Source: Cruorifilaria tuberocauda
Taxonomy: Eukaryota; Nematoda; Chromadorea; Rhabditida; Onchocercidae
Length of the DNA stretch: 64,000 nt
Direction of reading: 5' to 3'
Assembly: GCA_013365365.1 (NCBI GenBank)
Contig: JABVXU010000173.1
Coordinates: 41,958-105,957, forward strand
The position numbers and the translations under genes were made by a program. The first letter of the stretch is position 1, and each line of letters starts with the position of its first letter. Below are positions 54,420-64,000 of this stretch, piece after piece. Under the pieces are notes generated by a model. That model was not told where the DNA came from and made no database searches. It saw only the letters and a list, made by a program, of their open reading frames with translations.

Positions 54420-54507
54420 CGATATCAGTCAAGATAATACCATTATCATTTTCCTTTTCCCTTCCCGAGTCTCCGCGGTACATTCATTCTCATCTTGACT
54501 GATATCG
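54420..54507. repeat. 16-bp perfect inverted repeat flanking 56 bp
   Basis: CGATATCAGTCAAGAT (54420-54435) and its exact reverse complement (54492-54507) flank a pyrimidine-rich core containing CCCGAGTCTCCGCGG. It could be a small hairpin or the remnant of a miniature inverted-repeat element. I could not identify target-site duplications. Confidence 0.75.
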
Positions 54508-55164
54508 TTCGTCTATTGTTATCTCGAGTTTCCCGTCCCATCACGTTCATCTTGTATTCGTTGTTATCCCAAGTAGTACGGTACGCTCACTCTCCTCCTA
54601 AGTAAACCTCTGTCACCACCTAATGGTACAGTGTTTTCTACCGTATCGAACAATGCAGTGATACCTGTTCCCGAGAAGTTTGTTTACTTCATCTATCATC
54701 ATATCGCACACCCATCTTATTTGAAGATGAATGCTCATTTTTCCTCACTTTCCACGCTTTATTTCTTCAACTCCAGAATATCATTTATCAATTCAATACT
54801 ATTTACCACGTACGTCACGTATCATGTATCCGATTAATTGATCATATGCCAAATGCAGTTAAAATACGTCTTAAACATATACGTCAATTCCAAGTCATTC
54901 ACGTTCGTTACCAAGTTCAAATTGATATATGAAGCTGACGAAATAGACGATAAAAAAGAGAGATGATAAGAGAAGGAAGCAAAAAAAGAGAGATTTTAAG
55001 AATAGGAGATAATATGAGAAAGAGAAAGAGAAAAAAAGAAGTAACGATAGTTTAAAGATAGAAACAATTGGAAAAGAGATAATGAAAAGAGAGAAAAAGT
55101 GAAAATAGAAGGTAAGAGTATTGAACTATTTTGTTTTAAATGAAAAGGATGGCACTCAGTTATC

Positions 55165-55243
55165 GTGCGTGCATGCGTGTGTGTATGTCTGTGTGTGTGT
55201 GTATGTGTGTGTGTGTCTGTGTGTGTCTGTGTGTGTCTGTGTT
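55165..55243. repeat. GT-rich microsatellite with TCT/TAT interruptions
   Basis: A run of GTGTGTGT units broken by GTCT and GTAT gives a higher-order GTGTGTCT period at its 3' end. It lies about 0.5 kb upstream of the E2 gene. Confidence 0.9.
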
Positions 55244-55749
55244 TCATAAATAACTTCGACATGATTGCAGTCCTCCGGAAATCCTAATAATATGGCAGAT
55301 GACGCAACATTCCGAAACGTCGGATCATTTGAGAATGGTGGGTTACGTGAAATATCTATGGAATGGTTTTCCTAAGAGTTTCATTGAGTATTTATTATAT
55401 TGTATAGAACAGTATAGGTTTGTTAAATTATTTCTGAAATGTTTTGCTATAATCTGCTGCAGAGATTTATGCTTCAAATAGTGATAGATTGATTCATACC
55501 TTAAAAGTGTTTCTTCCTCTTTATTTTCTTAATTGAATGGAGTCATTTTGACACATGACATGTATTTCGTTTTTCGATGTATTATTGTTCATGTAATGTT
55601 GCGCTTTCATTTTCCGTTCAATTTCCGACTTTTTTTCTATCATGTGTAAATGGATGAATCATTCATTGTTTTTCATGTAACTTTATCTTCGATTGAGATT
55701 CTGAATTTCAGAAAGAAAAAATTGGCATAAAATCGAATAATTAGCCTGA

Positions 55750-58700
55750 ATGATGCCTAGAATTTCTTCCCGCAGTATTTCATTATCGTTACGTCGTTCC
55801 TGCAATGGACTGAAGCTTGCTTCTGTACCCTGTATTCCAGTTCCGATTACATCTATGTATGTTTACGTTGAAATGTTCTACATGTGTTTTTTTAACCATC
55901 ATGATGTAAGAATGCCCAATCTGCTAATAATTATTCTCTGCAGATTTATAGGTCTCAAAAATCTTTCCACTTTTTGTATAAAATAAAATTTGTGTCTTTA
56001 TTATGCAGCAAGTGGAAAATATTTTTTCAGACGTACGGCATCTACATCCCGACTTGTGTCTGTGTTTGGTGCTTTCAACCATTACATAAATCGTTTTAAT
56101 CGGGTTCAAGACAGCACCAATCAGCTGTGTCGATTGTACTCTAGCGGTGAAATTTTTTGCGTTCTGTAGGATATTTGATTTGATTTAGAAATAGTTGAGT
56201 AGCAGCTGGATTTTTTCGAAGTTTAAAAAGATTTATATATACGTAAATGTCAAGATGAAGCCTGTAATACTAGGAGTATCCAGCGAGAAATCGTTATCAT
56301 CAGCTAGTTTATAAATCTATGTAATTACTATTCCAGGTCTCCCGGAACATAGACTAATCCAAATGCCAGCTCTTTCACCAACAATGGAACATGGTACCAT
56401 TGTTAAATGGCACAAAAAAGAAGGTGATGAAGTAGAGGAAGGTGACTTGATATGTGAAATTGAAACTGATAAATCAGTCATGGCATTTGAAGCATCCGAG
56501 GAAGGTGTCTTAGCTAAAATTTTAGCGCCAGATGGTACTAAGGGTATCAAAATTGGGAAGGTAAGTTGCGTCTCTTTTTTTAATTTCGAAATGGATTTTT
56601 CAAATTATAAACCTCTTTAGATTCATTGCAGTCTTTGATATTTATTGAAACAAGTGCATTAATTTAATAATGAGGAAAAATTGAAACAGTTTTATGACGA
56701 GTAAATGAAATGAATATTGCGTGTGGATTAATAAAATAAAAGTACCGTGAATTCACGAAACCGGCATTACCATGAATTAGCATGAGTAATAATGAATTCT
56801 TAAACTTTTTAAGCTCAATTCTATTAATTTAATTTTCATCTATAAAATACTCGTCATTACTGGAAGATTCAATTTCATTTTTTAGCCAATTTGCGTCTTC
56901 GTGGATAAGAAGGATGATTGTGGCGCGTTTGCTAATTTCAAAGTTGACGGTAAGCATGCTATTTTCTCCATAAGTCAGATTGCTCAAATGTATTATATAA
57001 TAGTTAAGAATAGCAAGCAGATAAATTTGTCAAGTAGTTTATAGTCTGTTTGTACGTAAATTATTCAAGGTTAGTGAATTTAAAATGGGAGTGTCATAAA
57101 TATTCCAAATTTTTAAGTACGATCAGTAATCTTTGATTTTCGCACGCATCATACCATGTGATTTACAAGCGTGTGCAGGATGATGATATACTTCTGAGTG
57201 TAATTATTTCGCATCTCGCTAAAATGCTCCCTAAACTTATTTTCTAATTGATCGTTAAGTGATTTGGAATTTCGTATTTTGACGGAAAGTTTCTTATGGA
57301 CCTCTAAGGAAGATGCTGCTCCTGAAAAATCGTAGCTTTTTTGAATTTTCAAGTTAACACCATCATGTAATAAACTTGTTGTCAAGAATTAGAATACCTA
57401 AAGAGTTTGAACTGCTAAATGATCAATTGGATAATAAATTTAATAACTTATTAGATTTCTCATAGTTATTGATGATGCTCTATTACTATTCCTCTGCAGT
57501 TATTGATTAGTTAGTTTTAAATGATGCATAAGTTGTGGGTTAGTTGATGATTTTCATTAATTCGATGGAAATCCATTGTTCTTATTGATGCCGAAGTTAA
57601 GTTACATATGAAGTACGAAGTATATGAGTGATAGTCGCTTTCAAAATATATAAAATGTAGATATTCTTGGTATGAAAAAGAATGTTAGAATCATGATTTT
57701 ATGAGAAAAGTAGAATATATAGCGATGTTGCAGGTTTTGATGAAATTCAATGAAAATCTGCTGTAAATTTTCCTTATTTCTTGGCGAGTAACAATTAACA
57801 ATTTTTGCAGGCAATTGAAACAGTTAAGAAATGCAATATACACTGTTATCAGATGTCCCTCGTGGCTTTGTCAGATGAATTTTAATTAGTGATGATTTTT
57901 TGAATAAATCTTTTCTCCAATGTTTTTGAGTTTGCTTCGCTTCTGCTTGAATGATTTTTCCTAATAGTGAATGCACACGAAATTTTACTTCCATTTCTCA
58001 TAGTTGAATTGTTCATCCAAATAACTAACTACAGCCTATATCTTTGCACTAGAGAAGAATTTTTCTTCTAGTAATATAAGCAGACTACAAATTTTATGTG
58101 TAAATGATTTATAGAAGTCATTATTTTTTCTCTTTTGTATATTCAGCTCACAGCTTTTAGTAAGACTTCGGCAATTCTGAAATAGATTTTTTTGTTAGGC
58201 TTTTTGAATAAAGGAGAGAAAACACAATGCGTCGCCTATGAAATTGGAAAATTTCGGCAGTTTTTTTTTGGTTTTCAGAAAAACTTTTAAAAGAGTATTG
58301 AAAATAAATAAGTTTTCGAAAAAGCGAAGAAAGGTTTTATTTGTATCAGCATGATCAATGCTGGTACAGGTATTTGATCGTACGTAAAGTAAGAATTGAG
58401 TTGTTTCGTGGATTGAATTCGCTAAGCATTGAAGTCGTTATTTCGTCTCATATTAATTACGGTTAAATTAATGAATTTGCTTCATCCGTAAACTCTTGAG
58501 GAATATCGCTTTTATTATTGGCGTTAGGCTGCCACAGTTTCCATGGTAATTCTTCTTTATAAGAAGGTGCCAAAAAAGTTGCTCTAAAAATCGTCAGGTT
58601 CATTCATGAAAAAAAAAACGGTTACTGAACTTGTTTAGACAGTTTTTGTCTTACTTGCTAATTTTCATTAGAAAGAAAATTATCGTTGTGTTTTAATATC

Positions 58701-61700
58701 ATACATTTGATAGTAGCGGTGAAGACTTGAATAGAAATCGAATCGTTCTCTCTGAATTACTCATACATAGGATTTTCTAAAGTTTAAATATTAATTAGGC
58801 TATGGAAACTAAGACTTAATTGAGGTGTCTTGATGTCGACGCGAAAGCAGTTAGTTATCAAAACATGTGAAACGAGTAGTGTAATCGTTTTGGATATCTC
58901 CTGAGAGACTATTTATAAAGGTGTTTATTGAAATTGTACAAATTAGTTTTGCTTTACAGCTTTTCTTACAATTTTGTACCAAATAATTGGTAGTCGAAGA
59001 TATGTTTTTGTTTTGATAAAGTCGAATTTACGAGAGAAATTAGAAGATCAGGTTAAACGAAATTGAAATATTACAAACAGGTGAAGTGATGAAATGTGTA
59101 GCATATATAATGTCGATATTTTATAAAAGTTAATACAAACATTTTAGAAAGAAAAGTTTAACTATTTATCAAATAGCTCTGTACATATGGTAAAAATTAG
59201 ACAATGAAGTCACAGCATTGTCTAAATGACAGATTAAAATTAATGAGATTTCTGATCATTACGGATCATCCAATTCTAAAGCAATGTTAAAGCTAGTGAG
59301 CCAAGAAAAATGATAAATATGGTAACATAACTTCTTACTTATTACTATTAATGGATATAAATAATCAATTATCATTATTCTAATGGAGATAGGTGAATAG
59401 AAGTTTAACCCATTCAACTAATGATGGCATTTAAGAAAAAATTAGAACATGAAATTGGAAATGAGATATTTGTATGCTTGCATCTGTACTTTTATTTTAA
59501 TTTTTATATTTTGTCTTCTCATTTCTCTTTCGTTACTTTATACATTTACATAAGCGTTAGATCAAAGTAATTTTCATGATTTGAATAATTCTGAAAGCTA
59601 GATCAAAGTAATTTCATGATTTGAATAATTCTGAAAGCTATCTTTAGAGAATTATTCTTCATCACTTCTTATTTATTACTTTAAAAATTTTGATATTCTT
59701 ATGTGAAAAATAATTTTCAAAAGTATCTCTGTTTTTTAAGGAGCCCAATATGAAAGAACAGTTATAACTCCGACAGTACCCAAAGCTAGTATGGCGGCTA
59801 CAACGACCGAAAGCTGTTCATCATCTATTATCGGTCCCTCTCGAATGATGAAATCGGAAGGTGACCGTGTCTTTGCTATCCCATACACTCGGAAATTAAC
59901 TACTGGTCTGGGTATCGACTTATCGGTAGGCGACATTGGTGTTTGTATCAGCATAATATGAGTAATGTTTATATGTTTTAATCAGATATTGCACGTGAGA
60001 TTAATAATATCGATATACTTCTCAATTCTCTATTTTCAATCTAATTTAATTTCTATTACAACAACTTGAATTAACATATTTTATTTCAGATTGATATATA
60101 TACATTCATGTTATGCCGTCTTTTTTTTATAAATTATTTACTTTCCCTTATTAACATTTTATCACATTTCATATTTTATCTTATTTATTTTTTCCCTTTA
60201 ATATTATTTAATTTTCTACTATTCTCTAATATGACAAATAATAATATTATCATTCTGCGAATTAGTCTATAAATGATTTACCTTCTTCAGAATTGATAAA
60301 GTTATCAGTAGAAGATGCATGGAATTATTTCATCCAGTTAATATTACTAACATTCGTTATATGCTTTATTTGTTATAATGAGGATATAGAGAAAATAATG
60401 AATAAGTAGGCATATTTTAGCGTAATTAATTCCAGATGCTAGGTATAATTGGAAAGTTTTGCAATTCCATCGTTGCAGAAAATTGAAGATTCCGATCCAG
60501 ATGAATGTGTCATTGCAACCAATGTGGAACATGGTAAATTAAGCGGAACTACTGCTCGTATTTTTGCCGCTGATAATATGGTATCAGAAAAACTGGAAGG
60601 AAATGTAAAAGGAGTTAAATCGGGTGATCCAAAATACAAAGATATACCGCTTACAAACATGAGAGAAACCATTGCTAAACGTTTATCATTCAGTAAACAA
60701 ACCATACCACATTATTACCTTACTTCTGAAATTACAATGGATGAAATACTGAAGTTAGTGGTATTTTAAATTTCTTAAATTAAAATTTTTTTTTCTTCCA
60801 TTTTACCATTTGTTGAAATCTTCATGATTCATGAACTGGAAAATTTAACCTTTTGTGAAATAATTGAAGTGGTAACTTCTATAATATTATAAACTAGAAG
60901 TATTTGATTTCAGTTTATCTTAATCTGAAGTTTATTATTGTTTGATCATCCAGTAATTACAACCATAGTTTCAAACTATATTATAGGAATAATGTTGAAT
61001 TTCGAGAATTATTCCTTTGTCATTGTTGCATCTGTTGTTAATTGAACGTCCATCTTATAGGTAGTAGTTCACTATACATCATGAAATTGTGTTGTAATTT
61101 TGAATTTATTGGATCATTCTTCTTCATTCGCTTCATATTTGCTCCAGCATTCTTGAAATTTTATTGCAGACTACGAGCAAATTTAAATGCTAACCTGAAA
61201 GATCAAGGCATCAAGATATCTATAAATGATTTTGTCGTTAAAGCATGTTCATTAGCCTGCCTTGATGTACCCGAAGTTAATAGCTTCTTCTTGGAGAAAG
61301 AGAAAGTTATCCGTCAAAATCTTACCGTCGATATTTCTGTTGCTGTGAAAACAGAAACAGGCCTTATAACACCCATTGTTTACAATGCTGACATTAAAGT
61401 TTGTTTTTTTTTTTCGGAGAATCATCGGAAGTTAAATTAACTTTGTTAAAATGTTTAGTTGCTAAAAAGAATAAACTGAACATGTTTTCGCACAGTTTTT
61501 ATTTGTTTTCGGGAACACTTCAATAGCTAAAAAGGTGATGTAGAAGTTCAAAGTATTATTAAATTTCGGAATGTAAATTCTATCAAACAATCGTTTCAGG
61601 TATATAGGTCTTTAATTTTGGTTTTTCAATTCTTTCTTGTTTATGATTTTTATCAAATTTCAGGAGTTGTCGGAAATCAGTGTGGAAATTAAACAATTAG

Positions 61701-62462
61701 CGGATAAGGCATATAAAAATAAACTAAAACCAAACGAATATATAGTATGTTAAAATATAACTTTCAATTAATAATCAATGTTATGAAACTTCTCTTCAGT
61801 TTTAAATACTACTGAAAAAATTCTTTAGTAATGAACATTTTGAAGAAATGCAAGTAAAGTGTTATTCATACGCTCTGCGAAATCGAATTATATGATAGCC
61901 ATACTCCCTGAAATTATCAAACAGATAAAATTTTTAGTTGTTCATTTTGTTGCTTTTCTTCAGTGAAATCAAATTAATATATTGGCCTTGTCTTCAGGGT
62001 GGTACATTTACGGTGTCAAATTTGGGAATGTTTGGTAGTATTCATCATTTCACCGCTATTATCAATCCACCTCAGTCATGCATTTTGGCTGTCGGTGGTT
62101 CAGAGCGCAAGGTTGTGCCCGATGATGAGAAAAATGGGTAAGCTTTTTTCTGCAAGAAGAAAATTGCTTTCGAGAATTTCTGCATTTGCTTGGATCGCCA
62201 TTACTGAATATCTCAATACCTAATTGTTAACATTTATTTTCTCATAAACTTCTATTTCGTTCATAATTTATTTGGTTGTTTCTTTAAAAGACTTTCTCTT
62301 CTAGCAATTAATAACTTCAAACTAATTAATTTCAGGTTCAAAATTATAACAACAATGCTTGTAACAATGTCTTGTGATCATCGTGTTGTTGATGGTGCTG
62401 TCGGTGCAACCTGGTTGAAACATTTTAAGCAATACATGGAAAAACCAGAAATATTAATGTAA
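55750..62462 (+). CDS. dlat-1: Dihydrolipoamide acetyltransferase, E2 of pyruvate dehydrogenase complex (10 exons, 515 aa)
   Basis: Exons: 55750-55856, 56031-56146, 56337-56560, 56886-56949, 59741-59925, 60479-60753, 61170-61398, 61664-61744, 61998-62137, 62336-62462; all ten join in phase. The enzyme moves acetyl groups from lipoate to CoA in the mitochondrial matrix. Residues 1 to about 70 are a Ser/Arg-rich mitochondrial targeting region ([17 protein letters not shown]). A single lipoyl domain follows ([11 protein letters not shown]), with the lipoylated Lys120 in [11 protein letters not shown]. Residues 213-244 form an E3-binding segment ([11 protein letters not shown]...GIDLS), but its usual glycine-rich loop reads DSDPDEC. 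The catalytic core runs from [17 protein letters not shown] (about 285) and ends with active-site SCDHRVVDG (His489, Asp493). Length matches C. elegans E2, with one lipoyl domain rather than two as in humans. The exon 5 donor (GTAGGC) and exon 7 donor (GTTTGT) are weak but required by phase. A TTTCAG at 55706-55711 could accept a spliced leader. Confidence 0.95.
56950..59740 (+). other. Intron 4 of the E2 gene, with coding-like fragments and a tandem duplication
   Basis: This 2.8-kb intron separates the lipoyl domain from the E3-binding segment. A minus-strand open frame (57149-57385, 78 codons, with [13 protein letters not shown]) and a plus-strand exon-like stretch (57811-57885) lie within it. 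The latter has acceptor TTTTTGCAG, 24 codons and a stop. Neither is recognised as a known protein. Confidence 0.4.
59558..59638. repeat. Tandem duplication of a 41-bp unit
   Basis: Two adjacent copies, beginning TAGATCAAAGTAATTT and ending AATTCTGAAAGC, occupy 59558-59598 and 59599-59638. They are identical except for one extra T in the first copy. It is a recent-looking duplication near the 3' end of E2 intron 4. Confidence 0.9.
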
Positions 62463-64000
62463 ACTACAGTTTTTTTTTTTTGTAGAGCATAATTTTGACA
62501 ATTAATCATTAGAACGGCGTCAAATGAAACATTATCTATTGTCATTATTGCAAATTATAATTAATGTCAACATGTTTTTTTCCTCACTTGTAGTTGTTAA
62601 ATTTTATTTTTAATTTTTCCATGTTGTTTTATTTTACAAAGATTTTTTGCTCAAATTTAAAATCCTTATTCTTGACATCTGACAGGGATAATTTAGTTAT
62701 GCTTTTTTTCCTGTATACTTTCTTATTCTTGTGATACATCATCGCTTTTTTAATGCTAAGCGAATGACTAGAATTTCATTTTCGGGATTTGTCGATTAAT
62801 CAGAGTCACCCGATCCCACTAATATATGGTTATTGAAAATATTCTAAAATTTCCATTTGGATTTTAGCTCAACAATGGCCTGACTTTATAAAAGATGCTA
62901 ACAGTAATAACGGATATCGTAATCCTTCTTTTTTTCATTAAAATACGAACTAGTCGAGGTTCAAATATCTCTCAGAGCTTGGGGCGGATTATTTTTTCAT
63001 CCTTCAATTTTGGAAAAACTTGTTCCCTGAAACAAATAAGGAAAATAGCAATTATCTAATTCAAGTACATGACAATTTATAAGGATTTCCAGTAATCTGA
63101 ATTGGGCACATAATTTCTGATCTACAGCAAAATTATTGGAAAAACAAGACCAAATGTAAAATTTATCTAACTTTTTATTTGTCACTTATCAAATTCAAAT
63201 TTTTAAATCTCTTATGTTTATCAAATCAGTAATTAATTTGCAGGGAATCAAGGAAAAATTAAGAAGATGGAATTTATATATAAAGTGAATATGGAAAACG
63301 TGATTTGCGGAGTCACGCAGTGTGTTATTGTTTCGTTCATATGAAATATTTTGTTAAAATTTAACTAGCATTGATTAGCTCAGTGAAATTAGCTGTTGTT
63401 TCCTTTTGTGTTTAGTTATGCCTTTTGACAAACGATCACTGCTTTATTCAGTGAACGAAATAAACAGTTATTTTTTATTCAATAATTCATGCTTTCCTTT
63501 CTTTCTCGTATCAGTTATTAGTCGAATTACGCAAAATGAAAGCATTAAGAGGTGCATTCATATGTTTACATAGTCGAATTTAGGAATATAATTATTGTTG
63601 AATTTTTTTCGCATTAGTTTTAGCTTGTCTTGGCACAGTTGAGTTGTTCTGTGAAGGTTGAATTTGTTTCGGCGAGGTTTGCTTCTTGATGTTATGGGAT
63701 TGTTATCGATGATCTTTCAAAACTATATTGCTCGACATAGGTATTGATAATGTCTTTTTCTAATGAATACAATGTAGCAAAGTGGAAATTAGTTCAGGAC
63801 ATCTTAAATTCAGGGATTCAAACTGTGTCAACACACATATCAACTGAAGAGAAAGGAAAATTTCACAAAGAAATCCAAGATGAACAGTATAAAGCTTCAT
63901 GCTTCTTCTATGTACTGAGCATAAACTATCGAGTCCTTTTTCGTTGAATCGATAACAATCCTGCAATCTAAGAATTGAGTAAATAAACTATCGAGTTTAT
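62463..64000. other. Downstream region of the E2 gene; no supported gene
   Basis: It contains the E2 3' untranslated region and AT-rich sequence. A plus-strand open frame at 63750-63947 (65 codons from ATG) has balanced composition (NEYNVAKWKLVQDILNSG then THISTEEKGKFHKEIQDEQY). It could be a coding exon running off the window or a relic. A 14-bp direct repeat ATAAACTATCGAGT occurs at 63921-63934 and 63983-63996. Confidence 0.3.

Larger units (their letters stand above)
44649..55749. other. Gene-poor interval upstream of the pyruvate dehydrogenase E2 gene
   Basis: An 11-kb AT-rich stretch. It holds a 68-bp dispersed repeat (46917-46984 and 53495-53562), a candidate orphan exon at 52461-52543 (-), a 16-bp inverted repeat at 54420-54507 and a GT-rich microsatellite at 55165-55243. 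Most open frames are low in complexity. A short ATG-plus-donor string at 50498-50518 (MPSSSGE then GTAAGT, +) could be a first exon, but I find no partner. Confidence 0.4.

Noticed and set aside
54996..55262. 88-codon minus frame rich in Thr-His repeats
   Set aside because: It is the translation of the GT/AC microsatellite and adjoining GA-rich tract.
56337..56949. Second lipoyl domain in E2
   Set aside because: Only one DKS lipoylation motif and one MPALSPTM block are present; the next exon begins the linker to the E3-binding segment.
59926..59958. Readthrough of E2 exon 5 to the TGA at 59956-59958
   Set aside because: It gives a premature stop; splicing at GTAGGC restores the frame and joins colinearly to the rest of the E3-binding and catalytic domains.
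1..64000. Wolbachia or mitochondrial insertion, CRISPR array, rRNA cluster, spliced-leader or 5S gene
   Set aside because: I saw no long intron-less bacterial-type frames, spaced identical repeats, rRNA-like blocks or spliced-leader sequence; a database search would be more sensitive.

Overview
This is a nuclear fragment of a nematode genome, most likely a filarial or related spirurid worm. It is very AT-rich and has small exons split by short to multi-kilobase introns. Introns follow GT..TTTCAG rules, and TTTCAG-like sites lie just upstream of several start codons, as expected with spliced-leader trans-splicing. One predicted secreted protein has a nematode ET-module cysteine pattern. I saw no bacterial operon, rRNA, CRISPR array or Wolbachia-like block. 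The organism call is inference; exon models were made by hand from splice sites and reading phase.

Layout. 159-7483 (-): a complete 10-exon amnionless gene, coding for the type I membrane partner of cubilin. 8647-15054 (-): a synaptotagmin with both C2 domains, whose amino-terminal exon is uncertain. 19602-20987 (+): a nematode cysteine-rich single-pass membrane protein. 22086-23311 (+): a secreted ET-module protein. 24722-24792 (-): tRNA-Thr(AGU). 26485-27507 (-): a two-exon CARD-only protein whose CARD resembles that of CED-4. 27.5-42.9 kb: a gene-poor stretch with two GC-richer, coding-like islands. 42920-44648 (+): a secreted cysteine-containing protein of unknown family. 44.6-55.7 kb: another gene-poor stretch with a dispersed 68-bp repeat, an inverted repeat, a GT microsatellite and one candidate orphan exon. 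55750-62462 (+): a complete 10-exon dihydrolipoamide acetyltransferase (E2 of pyruvate dehydrogenase). 62.5-64 kb: no supported gene.

The genes do not form one pathway. The most interesting points are the amnionless orthologue with a five-site TGATAA cluster upstream and a degenerate endocytic motif; the CARD-only protein; the E2 whose E3-binding loop glycines are replaced by acidic residues; and the synaptotagmin with an altered calcium-ligand set and no visible membrane anchor.
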